Positions 53,574 to 61,048 of a stretch of 64,000 nt of DNA are shown piece after piece. The translations under genes were made by a program, and so were the position numbers. Positions within the stretch are counted from its first letter, which is position 1; each line of letters starts with the position of its first letter. The notes beneath the pieces were generated by a model. It was not told the origin of the DNA. It did no database searches and saw nothing but the letters and a program-made list of their open reading frames with translations. Source of the stretch: Lewinella sp. 4G2 (GTDB taxonomy: Bacteria; Bacteroidota; Bacteroidia; Chitinophagales; Saprospiraceae); contig NZ_LVWJ02000019.1 of assembly GCF_001625015.1 (NCBI RefSeq), forward strand, positions 372,001 to 436,000, read 5' to 3'.

Positions 53574-54878
53574 ATGAAGCTAATACCTACGCTGCTCGCA
53601 GCGCTTTTCCTCCTGGGCCCCGTGGCCCTTTCCGCACAGGACTGCCCTTCCTGCGGTGAGGAAGTGAAACTTTCTACGGACGAACTGAAGTCCCTGGCCC
53701 GCAAAATGGCTGAGTTACGGGCCCGCCGCGTCGCTCAGTACCAACAGCAGATGGCCTTGTGGCAGCAGTACAACTATTATCAGCAACAACAAGCGGGCGC
53801 TGCCGCAGGTGCTCAGCAAGGACCGGGTACGGTACGTAGGGAAATGAACGTAAGGATCGATACCCGGGGAGGTGTGGAAACGGACACCATCATCACCATC
53901 GACGAAAATTTCAACGAGGATACGACGATCATCGTCCGCAACATCGCTCCTCCACCGCCGCCCACCGTGGCAGATGATGGCAGGCTCGACGCGGAAATGG
54001 AAGCCCTCCGCCAACGCCTCGACCGCCAGGAAGAACTCCTCCTTCAAATTCGGGACGCCAACCTGATGGCCAAATCCGCCCCCGCAAAACGGGACACCGT
54101 CATTGAACGGATTCTGACGAACGACGACCCCGATCGCCTCACGCGCACGGACCTTCGCCGCCTCTCCGATGAGATGGGCGAGATGAACCGCGAGATCGCT
54201 CGCCTCCGCAATCAAGTGCAGGTAGAAGAAAATCGCCGCCGCCGCGCCGAGGACCGGATGGAAGACGTCCTGCGCGACAACCGCAACGCCATCCGCAGCA
54301 ATAACCGCAATGATCGGGATACGCGCATCGCCGTCCAACCCAACGTTCAGCCGGACCGCCGGGTACGGGAGCCCGTCGTGATTCGGGATACCGTATTTGT
54401 GGATCGTACTGCTCCCGCCCGGGTCGATACCGTCGTCCAAACCGTAGCCGCCGAGCCGGAGATCCGGACCATCCGTGACACGGTCGTTCAGACCCAGGAC
54501 CGGATCGTGACGGAAGAAGTCGTCCGCACCGAAACCGTCCAATTGGCGGCGAAGGAGCCCATCAGTTTCCCGACCGTATTCTTCGACAACAACTCCGCTA
54601 CCCTGAACACCAACCACCGGAACATCATCGCTACGATGATCGAAGACATGGAGAACAAGGGAAGCTACAACGTCCGGCTTACCGGCTATGCCAGCCGGAG
54701 TGGCAATGCGGACTACAACCAGCAACTAAGCGCCCGCCGCGCGGAAGCCGTTAAACAAGGGCTCGTGAATATGGGGATTTCCCCCAACCGCATCCGTCTC
54801 GTCGCTGGAGGTATTGACTTCCAGGCTACAACACCCGCCGCCGGCCGCCGGGTTGAAATTCAGGCCATCCCACAGTAA
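53574..54878 (+). CDS. OmpA-family envelope protein with long coiled-coil/Arg-rich middle
   Basis: 434 aa. Signal MKLIPTLLAALFLLGPVALSAQ, then DCPSCGEEVKL. A Gln/Tyr-rich coiled segment is at about 45-78, with the 17-nt motif encoding AGAAAGA next to it. A charged coiled coil lies at about 140-165 and 200-245. A linker full of RDTV-type repeats (VIRDTVFVDRT, TIRDTVVQTQD) is at about 260-325. The C-terminal OmpA domain is at about 335-434 (VFFDNNSATLNTNHRNIIATM, LTGYASRSGNADYNQQLSARR). Expected to bind peptidoglycan. It is followed 62 bp later by a beta-barrel protein on the same strand, suggesting a pair. Confidence 0.87.
   Translation: MKLIPTLLAALFLLGPVALSAQDCPSCGEEVKLSTDELKSLARKMAELRARRVAQYQQQMALWQQYNYYQQQQAGAAAGAQQGPGTVRREMNVRIDTRGGVETDTIITIDENFNEDTTIIVRNIAPPPPPTVADDGRLDAEMEALRQRLDRQEELLLQIRDANLMAKSAPAKRDTVIERILTNDDPDRLTRTDLRRLSDEMGEMNREIARLRNQVQVEENRRRRAEDRMEDVLRDNRNAIRSNNRNDRDTRIAVQPNVQPDRRVREPVVIRDTVFVDRTAPARVDTVVQTVAAEPEIRTIRDTVVQTQDRIVTEEVVRTETVQLAAKEPISFPTVFFDNNSATLNTNHRNIIATMIEDMENKGSYNVRLTGYASRSGNADYNQQLSARRAEAVKQGLVNMGISPNRIRLVAGGIDFQATTPAAGRRVEIQAIPQ
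53796..53812 (-). repeat. 17-nt interspersed motif, exact copy in minus orientation, inside OmpA-like gene
   Basis: GCACCTGCGGCAGCGCC on the minus strand; the gene reads it as A-G-A-A-A-G-A. Confidence 0.75.
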
Positions 54879-54940
54879 ACCAACAACTACATCTCCCAGT
54901 CTCCCCGGAGGCTACTCTCAGCTAAGAATAACCTTTGAAT

Positions 54941-57088
54941 ATGAACATCAAGCACTACGCAAAATCGTTCTTCCTCCTGCTGGCGCTTGGCGCTGGTTGC
55001 GGGTTGAACGCTCAGGTGAACGGTCTGTCTTACACCCTTCAACCAACGATCAACTACAATATTTTCGACGACCAGTCCGCACTCGATAATGGCATCATGT
55101 ACGGTGGACGATTGGGATTGGGCTTCGGCCAGAACGTGGAACTGCGCGCGCTGTACATGCGCTCCGCTTCCCAAAACACCAACTTCAGCAACTTCGACTT
55201 CGATGATTTCGACTTCATGGGTGACGAACTCGGTGACCGGGATATCGACCTGACCCGTTACGGTGGTGAAGTAAAACTGAACCTTTCCCGCGGTAAGCTC
55301 CTCCCCTACCTGACGGTCGGTGCCGGCATTCAGGAATTTGCACTGGACGGTGGTGACTTCGACGATCTGGAAAGCGAAACGATCTACGCCGCGGGTGGCC
55401 TCGGGGTGACCTTCAGCTTCCTCGACCGCTTCACGCTGAACCTCGAAGCCCGCAACACTTCCTACAACCAGAACGCCATCCAGAACCTCGTCCTGGCTGA
55501 TGACCGTGACCGGATCAACCTCGACCCGAAAAACTTCACGGCGGACCGGCTTTACAACTGGTCCTTCGGTGCCGGCCTGGAGTTCTACCTCGGTGGCCGC
55601 CGCCCCGGCACCCTTTCTGCGGTTGACCAGGCTTACTCCGAGACCTTTGGTAACGGCTTCCGCAACGTCAGTCTCCTCGTAGAGCCTACGCTCGGTAACG
55701 TGAACTGGGATGATGCCCTTCCCTACCAAGACACTTACTTCGGTGGTGCCAGCCTTGGTTTGGACTTTGGCCCCCTCGTCGGAGCCCGCGTCTTTTACTA
55801 CCGTTCCATGGAGGATGGCGACGTCAACTTTGATTTTGACGACCTCTCCATGTACGGTGCCGATTTCCGTTTCCGCTTCAGTAGCGTGACGACCGGCCTC
55901 TCCCCCTTCCTGACGGTAGGTGGTGGTTACATCGACGTGCAAGATGACTACCTCGACCGCAACGGTGAGTTCGGCCAGGCACCCAGCCAGGGCTTTGCTT
56001 CCGGTGGTGGTGGTATCTCCCTCAACATCACGCGTAACTTCCGTCTGACGGGCACCTACCGCGCCCTCCTCACAACGGGTAGCGACATCGAGAACGTCAA
56101 CACGACCGACCAAATTCGTACCTCCAACCAGTGGACGGCAGGTATCAACCTCGCCTTCGGTAAGAAAGCCGCACGCCCCGACGCCGTGTTCAGCAGCACC
56201 GCCGACGCCCGCGTCCGCGCCCAGCAGAACGCCGACCAGGCCCGCATGCAGGCCGCCCTCGCCAAGCAGGCCCAGGAAAACAAGGACGCGACGAATCAAC
56301 TCCGCGCCGACTACGAAATGCGGATGGATGACCTCCGCGCTGAACTCGCTCAGGCCGAGATCGATCAGGACACCGCCCTCGTTGCCGAACTCGAAGAAGA
56401 ACTTGACGAAGCCGAAGAGGTCGTCGCTGAACTCGAGGACCGCTCCGAAGAGTACGACGAAACCATCGCCCAAGCCCAAGCTAATCAGGCGGCTCTTCTC
56501 GACGAAGCTGCCACCATCCAACAGAACACCGCACCTGCGGCAGCGCCCGCATCCAACGGCCGCATCAGCCTTACTCCGGCTGAACTAGAAGGCCTCATCG
56601 AAGAGATCTTCGAAGGCATCAACGCCGGCATGAACATGATGCCCGCCCCCCCGATGATGGGTGGCCAGCCAATGATGATGCCCGGAGGTGAATTCGGAAT
56701 GGCGACCGATACCGCCCGCATCAACCAAATGGAGCGTGAAATCGCCGATCTGAAAGCCGCCATGGGTGAAATGACGGAATTGCAGAAAGAGGAACGCGAA
56801 CTGAACGCCGCTGCCCGCGAGGAGAACAAAGAGGAACTCCGGAAGGAAATGAACGAGTCCACGAAATCCATCCTCACCGCCATTCAGGACATGCGCAGCG
56901 AGATCCGCCAGGAGCTCGACAACAAGTCCAACATGAGCGACAAGGAGCGCAAGCAGATCAACAAAGCCGCCGCCGACGAAGCCGCGAAAGCCGCCAAGGA
57001 AGCTGAAAAAGCAGCGAAGGAAGCCCAGCGGGCCGCCGAGAAAGCCGCTAAAAAAGCGGAGAAGGAAGCGAAGAAGGGGAATAACTAA
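54941..57088 (+). CDS. Outer-membrane protein with two beta-barrel domains and C-terminal coiled coil
   Basis: 715 aa from the ATG at 54941 (a TTG lies two codons before). Signal MNIKHYAKSFFLLLALGAGCGLNAQ. Two barrel-like halves (about 28-210 and 225-408) repeat the same plan: GGRLGLGFGQNVELRALYMRS and GGASLGLDFGPLVGARVFYYRS, each followed by an FDFDD strip and LLPYLTVGAG or LSPFLTVGGG. A coiled coil (about 415-510), an Ala/Pro linker holding the 17-nt motif, a Met/Gly/Pro patch (MNMMPAPPMMGGQPMMMPGG), another coiled coil and a Lys/Ala-rich end (KEAEKAAKEAQRAAEKAAKK) follow. Expression next to the OmpA-like gene suggests a common envelope role. Function unknown. Confidence 0.85.
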   Translation: MNIKHYAKSFFLLLALGAGCGLNAQVNGLSYTLQPTINYNIFDDQSALDNGIMYGGRLGLGFGQNVELRALYMRSASQNTNFSNFDFDDFDFMGDELGDRDIDLTRYGGEVKLNLSRGKLLPYLTVGAGIQEFALDGGDFDDLESETIYAAGGLGVTFSFLDRFTLNLEARNTSYNQNAIQNLVLADDRDRINLDPKNFTADRLYNWSFGAGLEFYLGGRRPGTLSAVDQAYSETFGNGFRNVSLLVEPTLGNVNWDDALPYQDTYFGGASLGLDFGPLVGARVFYYRSMEDGDVNFDFDDLSMYGADFRFRFSSVTTGLSPFLTVGGGYIDVQDDYLDRNGEFGQAPSQGFASGGGGISLNITRNFRLTGTYRALLTTGSDIENVNTTDQIRTSNQWTAGINLAFGKKAARPDAVFSSTADARVRAQQNADQARMQAALAKQAQENKDATNQLRADYEMRMDDLRAELAQAEIDQDTALVAELEEELDEAEEVVAELEDRSEEYDETIAQAQANQAALLDEAATIQQNTAPAAAPASNGRISLTPAELEGLIEEIFEGINAGMNMMPAPPMMGGQPMMMPGGEFGMATDTARINQMEREIADLKAAMGEMTELQKEERELNAAAREENKEELRKEMNESTKSILTAIQDMRSEIRQELDNKSNMSDKERKQINKAAADEAAKAAKEAEKAAKEAQRAAEKAAKKAEKEAKKGNN
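56531..56547 (+). repeat. 17-nt interspersed motif, exact copy inside barrel/coiled-coil gene
   Basis: GCACCTGCGGCAGCGCC read as A-P-A-A-A-P in a linker between two coiled coils. Confidence 0.75.
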
Positions 57089-57108
57089 TTCTCGCCCTAT
57101 TTGCTTTG

Positions 57109-57144
57109 AAAGCCCGGTTACTCGTTGAGTGGCCGGGCTTTTTT
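57109..57144 (+). terminator. Intrinsic terminator after barrel protein
   Basis: AAAGCCCGG ... CCGGGCTTTTTT hairpin, 20 bp after the stop. Confidence 0.88.
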
Positions 57145-57229
57145 GATGACTTTAGACGTTAGATTTTAGATTTTGGACGGGGTGTGCCTAACCAAATAGC
57201 GTTGACAGATTAATAATGAAGTCGCGCCA

Positions 57230-58216
57230 TTACGCACGACGGTTTTTAAATTTTTCCTCAGTTAGGTACTTGACACCGGCGGGGAGTATTTGCCCACGCC
57301 CCTCACGGGCATACTTGCCGGGCGTGGGTAAATACTTCACGACGGTTGGGCACAGGTCTTCATTCACCCCCTGGCCGTCCTTGATCAAGAGCGCATAGCG
57401 GTAGCCTGGCTGATCCGATCGCCAGCCGGCCACAAAGGCTTTGGGACTGCTTCGCAACGGCAACCTTCCGTGGATCCGTTTGGTATTATAGTGCTTCACG
57501 GCTCTGTTTACCAGGCGCTTTAGCTGGTCAAAGTCTTTGGGTTGCCAGTGGTCGAGGTACTCTTGTTTGATCACACCGTTGAGGCGTTCAGCGTAAGCAT
57601 TGTCCAGCGCTACGTCGCACATACTACTTGAGATGCCTCTGCTACGCAGTCGTTCGACGAACTGACGACTACGATACTGCGAACCACCATCGCTGTGGAA
57701 GATGAGACCCTGTAGATCTGACTGACCACACTGGCGAAAAGCGCTTTCCAAGGCAGCGATGTTTGCCGTTGCCAGTAGGTGTTTGCTCGTATGGACACCT
57801 ACGATCTGACGGCTATAAACGTCAATGATGAAGGTGATGTAGTAAAAGCTATTGTTGATGCGATAGTACGTCGTATCGCTCTGCCATACTTGGTTAACCC
57901 CATTGATAATCAGTTCTTTAATTAAATTAGGATAGCGATAGGACCCCGATCGGGTTACCCGCACGTAGTTGCGTTTACGGACTAGGGCATAGCCACGCCG
58001 GGTCATCTCACGGCAGAATGCGTTGCGCGAGATATGCCGCGGCCGTAGCATACTCCAGGCTTTCTGTAGGCCCAGGCCGGGGTGTTCTCTGCGCAACAGT
58101 TTTAACTGAGACTCAGCTCCGTTCATGGCATCCTCGTACTTAGCTCGGCGCTTCCAAAAAGCAGCGTGAGCTTGTCGACTAACGCCCAAGGCTAAATAGA
58201 TCGTTTGCTTCGTCAT
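57230..58216 (-). CDS. IS3-family transposase OrfB (DDE integrase domain)
   Basis: 328 aa, intact. An N-terminal HTH_21-like region (LLRREHPGLGLQKAWSMLRP) is followed by an rve-type catalytic core with Asp114 (WQSDTTY), Asp176 (FHSDGGSQY) and Glu210 (NAYAERLNG), 33 residues between the last two, near the classical D-35-E. The C-terminal AVKHYNTKRIHGRLPLRSSPKAF is standard. The ATG overlaps the orfA stop as ATGA, so coupling by termination-reinitiation is likely rather than the -1 frameshift used by many IS3 elements. The protein has about 40 extra residues after the usual end (GQGVNEDLCPTVVKYLPTPG). Confidence 0.93.
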   Translation of the reverse strand: MTKQTIYLALGVSRQAHAAFWKRRAKYEDAMNGAESQLKLLRREHPGLGLQKAWSMLRPRHISRNAFCREMTRRGYALVRKRNYVRVTRSGSYRYPNLIKELIINGVNQVWQSDTTYYRINNSFYYITFIIDVYSRQIVGVHTSKHLLATANIAALESAFRQCGQSDLQGLIFHSDGGSQYRSRQFVERLRSRGISSSMCDVALDNAYAERLNGVIKQEYLDHWQPKDFDQLKRLVNRAVKHYNTKRIHGRLPLRSSPKAFVAGWRSDQPGYRYALLIKDGQGVNEDLCPTVVKYLPTPGKYAREGRGQILPAGVKYLTEEKFKNRRA

Positions 58217-58614
58217 TGGCTCTTCTTTTTGCTCGAAGAGTCGGCTGAGCGCAGTGTGGAAGCAGCTTTTTTTTTGAACTCCGGCATCTCCTCTTCGTAA
58301 ATGGCCAGCATTCTCGTTTTGTGGTCAAGTTGAATGGCCATCCGACCGAGGAGGGCTTGCTGTTCGGCGAGCTGACGTTGCAGTTCTGCAAGCTTAGCAG
58401 TTTGACTATTGGGGACTTCGACGATAACGGCATTCTTCTTGGCCATGCTACTGTATTTAGCGATCCAGTTGTAGATCGTTTGATAAGATACGCCGTAAAG
58501 CTGGACCATTTGCTTGACACTAAAGGTGCCCTCCTCAAAATCTTTGACGCGGGCTCGTTTGAAGCACTCGCCGTAGCGCTTGGTGGGACGGATCTTCCGA
58601 TTTTTTGTTGACAT
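58213..58614 (-). CDS. IS3-family transposase OrfA (helix-turn-helix)
   Basis: 133 aa. A DNA-binding HTH (FSVKQMVQLYGVSYQTIYNWIAKYS, residues about 31-55) and a leucine-zipper-like coiled coil (about 72-110, LAELQRQLAEQQALLGRMAI) for multimerisation. The basic end SSKKKSQ overlaps the start of orfB by 4 nt. The gene starts 37 bp inside the right end of the IS. Confidence 0.9.
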   Translation of the reverse strand: MSTKNRKIRPTKRYGECFKRARVKDFEEGTFSVKQMVQLYGVSYQTIYNWIAKYSSMAKKNAVIVEVPNSQTAKLAELQRQLAEQQALLGRMAIQLDHKTRMLAIYEEEMPEFKKKAASTLRSADSSSKKKSQ

Positions 58615-58673
58615 TTCGATGCATTGGTGTCAACGTATTTGGTTTAGGACAGGGTACCTGATACCGTCGTAGT

Positions 58674-59009
58674 TTATCCGTCCCTTGCAGGTGGTAGTAA
58701 AATTTCTTCGGATTAGCGTTAAGAACGCTGCACTGTTCGAGCTGATACAGTTTATGAATGAAACCCAAATTGATGCAACCGCAAATCGCCGCCTGAAAAT
58801 AAGTCGTTGAGCGAGTTTAGCTTCGCTGATCGTCGTACCTCCTCTGAGTTGCAGCGTTTAGCTAATCCGAAGAAATTTTGCGTTAAGCCACCTGCACAGG
58901 ACAAGAATTTTGCTTCTTTTAGCTGCGCTGCTACTGCGTGGTCTTCTGAAAAGAAGTGCTAGGCGAGAAAGCTTAGAAGGCTAAAAGCCCGGCCTGGAGG
59001 TCGGGAGCC
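58674..59009 (-). mobile_element. Hairpin element B (second copy, inverted; tail split by the IS3 element)
   Basis: On the minus strand in order: GGCTCCCGACCTCCAGGCCG start, the leader repeat (59009-58880), then a hairpin with arms TGCAGGTGG/CCACCTGCA, AAAATTTCTTCGGATTAGC/GCTAATCCGAAGAAATTTT and AACGCTGCA/TGCAGCGTT. The tail AGGGACGGATAA (58685-58674) follows, continuing to 58652 and, beyond the IS, at 57182-57148 (TCTAAAATCTAA-like). Flanks match element A; stem sequence is unrelated. The 58655-59071 gap has no gene. Confidence 0.55.
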
Positions 59010-59018
59010 GGAGAACAA

Positions 59019-59053
59019 AGAACCCGCTCATTCAACCAGAATGAGCGGGTTCT
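59019..59053 (-). terminator. Intrinsic terminator after SerA-like gene
   Basis: AGAACCCGCTCATTC ... GAATGAGCGGGTTCT perfect 15-bp stem, 19 bp downstream of the stop. Confidence 0.85.
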
Positions 59054-59071
59054 CTAAACAGGTAACTAAAC

Positions 59072-60010
59072 TCACTTCGAAAAGTGGCCGTGAATCTTTT
59101 CAAACAACTCCGTACCAATGTTGTACTGCGCTTCTCCAGTCGCCGCCCCAATATGCGGCGTAACGCTGATCTGCGGGTGCTCCAGCAAATCCCGGCGGGG
59201 GTTGGGTTCACCGACAAAAACGTCGAGGGCGGCACCGCGGACTTTTCCTGATTCCAAAGCAGCCAACAGGGCATCTTCGTTGATGACGCCGCCGCGGCTG
59301 GTATTGGCGAGAATCACGCCATCCTTCATTTTGGCCAGCTCCGCTTCACCAATGAGGTTACCACCGGGAACGTGGATCGTGATGTAATCCGACTCTGCCA
59401 ACATCTTTTCCATAGAGACTACCGGTACGTTGACGGTCACTTTCTGGCCGAGGAGGTCCAGTTCGATGTCTTCGCTCTCCTTAACGAGATCGACGGGGAG
59501 GACGTTCATGCCCAGGCCGATGGCGATGCGGGCGGCTTCCACACCGATGCGGCCAAACCCGAGGATGCCGAGAGTGCGGCCACGTAGTTGCTGGCCCTTC
59601 GCGTAAGCTTTCTTGAGGCCTTTGAAGTTGCTATCCGCCTGGCGCAGCTCGAAGTTGGAGCGCTGCACGTCGCGGCTCAGGGAGAAGAAGTGGGCGAAAA
59701 CTAACTCCGCTACACTCGCGCTCGAAGCAGCTGGCGTATTGTAGGTAGGAATGCCCTTGGATTTGGCGTATTCGTGGTCGATGTTATCAATACCAACACC
59801 ACCGCGGCAGATGGCTTTGAGGTTGGGGCTGGCATCAATCAGATCCTTCCGCACTTTGGTAGCGCTGCGAACGCAGATGACGTCGAAATCATTCAGTTTG
59901 GTCATCAATTCCTCCTGGGGGATGTGGTCGGTGACGACTTCGTAACCGGCGGTTTCCAGGGCTGCTTTTCCGTTGGGCGCAATGCCGTCGTTGGCGAGGA
60001 TTCTGATCAT
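59072..60010 (-). CDS. serA: D-3-phosphoglycerate dehydrogenase-like 2-hydroxyacid dehydrogenase
   Basis: 312 aa from the ATG at 60010 (MIRILANDGIAPNGKAALE); upstream in-frame codons are not protein-like. NAD-binding GILGFGRIG at 148-156. Catalytic Arg239 (NTSRGGVIN), Glu268 (VFVGEP) and His286 (VTPHIGAAT). This is the short form without an ACT domain, as found in Bacteroidota for the first step of serine synthesis. Other D-2-hydroxyacid substrates cannot be excluded. No serC is adjacent. Confidence 0.88.
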   Translation of the reverse strand: MIRILANDGIAPNGKAALETAGYEVVTDHIPQEELMTKLNDFDVICVRSATKVRKDLIDASPNLKAICRGGVGIDNIDHEYAKSKGIPTYNTPAASSASVAELVFAHFFSLSRDVQRSNFELRQADSNFKGLKKAYAKGQQLRGRTLGILGFGRIGVEAARIAIGLGMNVLPVDLVKESEDIELDLLGQKVTVNVPVVSMEKMLAESDYITIHVPGGNLIGEAELAKMKDGVILANTSRGGVINEDALLAALESGKVRGAALDVFVGEPNPRRDLLEHPQISVTPHIGAATGEAQYNIGTELFEKIHGHFSK

Positions 60011-60317
60011 GTTGGATTTTTTATGGGGAAATGAGGGGCAAAGAAACGGTTTTTCTACTGGGCGGGGTGTGGGAAAGCGGGGGGAATTACTACGCGCTGC
60101 GCGCTTGGCGTAACTGGTGGTTTGGTACTTTGGTGCTTTGGGCTGCCGCACATCACAGCGGCAGCCCAAAGTACCACCACGAAGTAGCAGCCTAGCTAAA
60201 GCACTAAAACACCCTCGGCAGGATCATCTTGACCTGGCTATCGCACGTCCCATCCTTCCCCAATTCAAAACGTTATCCTCTTACACGCCGTACCTTCGCA
60301 CTCCCAAATCCACCAAC
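60011..60317. repeat. 307-bp divergent gap with hairpin and degenerate leader repeat (copy C)
   Basis: No gene. Hairpin CTTTGGGCTGCCGC/GCGGCAGCCCAAAG (60136-60171), extended by GGTACTTTGG/CCAAAGTACC. It is followed directly by ACCACCACGAAGTAGCAGCC (60174 on), which resembles the leader of elements A and B. The cvpA -7 box lies at 60291-60298. Confidence 0.6.
60291..60298 (+). promoter_or_regulatory. -7 promoter box (TACCTTCG) for cvpA
   Basis: One mismatch from TAnnTTTG, 19 nt before the ATG. Confidence 0.45.
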
Positions 60318-60893
60318 ATGGCTATTGACATCATCTGCCTGATTTTTGCCGCTTACGGATTTTACGTTGGCTACACGAAAGGCATCATTTCTACGGTACT
60401 GACGCTGGCGAGTTACGTCATCGGTTTACTGGCCGCCATGAAGTTTGGCCCGATTGCCGGAGATATGCTTTTCGAAAGCTTTCCGGCCGTGACCAAGGGC
60501 GGCAGCTTTTTGTTGGGGGTCGTCCTCGTCTTCTTTCTTACCCTACTCCTGTTCAAACTGGTGGCGCGGGGCCTGACGGGCTTTATGCAGACGGTCAACA
60601 TCAACATCGTCAACCAGCTGCTGGGCGGTATCATTTCGGGGCTGTTCTTTGTCTTCGTGTTTTCCGGCCTCGTGCTGTTGGGCGACGGTAGCCGAATCAT
60701 CACCAAGGAACTCCGCGATACCAGTATCACTTACGGGCCCATTACTCAGCTACGGGAAACCGTCTGGGAAAAGGGCAAGGGTCTCTTCCCCGTCTTCCGC
60801 GATTTCTACGACCAGGCCGTTGACTCCATGGACCGCATGCGCGACGGTATTGAACGCGGCGAAAACGACAGTATTTACGATATGGAAGAATGA
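60318..60893 (+). CDS. cvpA: CvpA family membrane protein
   Basis: 191 aa from the ATG at 60318 (MAIDIICLIFAAYGFYVGYTKGIISTVLTLA), the usual CvpA opening. Four membrane helices at about 2-20, 25-45, 63-85 and 100-125, and a polar C-terminal tail (VDSMDRMRDGIERGENDSIYD). The family is linked to colicin V production in E. coli and to envelope homeostasis more generally. The longer upstream frame is intergenic repeat DNA. Confidence 0.9.
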   Translation: MAIDIICLIFAAYGFYVGYTKGIISTVLTLASYVIGLLAAMKFGPIAGDMLFESFPAVTKGGSFLLGVVLVFFLTLLLFKLVARGLTGFMQTVNINIVNQLLGGIISGLFFVFVFSGLVLLGDGSRIITKELRDTSITYGPITQLRETVWEKGKGLFPVFRDFYDQAVDSMDRMRDGIERGENDSIYDMEE

Positions 60894-60963
60894 GAAGGGG
60901 AGGCATCGCTGGTAAGGATTCGTTAAAGTTGAAAGCCAATCGTAACGAGCTATGAAGTGGCAG

Positions 60964-61045
60964 AGTCTATAGTCTGTAGTCTATAGTCATCCGTTCAAGC
61001 TCCAAACTATAGACTGCAGACTAAAGACTATAGACTCCAGACTAT
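60964..61045. repeat. Palindromic TAGTCTG array before the OstA-like gene
   Basis: GTCTATAGTCTGTAGTCTAT on the left and ACTATAGACTGCAGACTAAA on the right, forming a long imperfect hairpin that ends 3 nt before the ATG at 61049. Confidence 0.8.
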
Positions 61046-61048
61046 AAA

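Larger units (their letters stand above)
57183..58651 (-). mobile_element. IS3-family insertion sequence, complete, 3-bp target duplication
   Basis: About 1469 bp, ends TGTGCCTAACCAAATAGCG and TGTCCTAAACCAAATACG (imperfect terminal inverted repeats, extending to GTTGACA). Flanked by GGG on both sides (57180-57182 and 58652-58654). Two genes, orfA and orfB, on the minus strand. It interrupts the tail of hairpin element B; element A shows the uninterrupted sequence (GACGGGATACCTGA versus GACGGG/GTACCTGA here), which confirms the junctions. Confidence 0.88.

Noticed and set aside
54887..56521. A 544-codon open frame on the minus strand inside the barrel protein gene
   Set aside because: It is fully antisense to a gene with signal peptide and barrel repeats, has no start context or family motifs, and Val/Gly/Glu-rich composition typical of antisense frames in GC-rich genes. 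The same applies to long antisense frames in pheT (13533-14720) and the OstA-like gene (61028-62422).
58205..58225. Programmed -1 frameshift between IS orfA and orfB
   Set aside because: The frames meet as an ATGA stop-start overlap and orfB has its own ATG; no A6G-type slippery run with a following hairpin is visible there.
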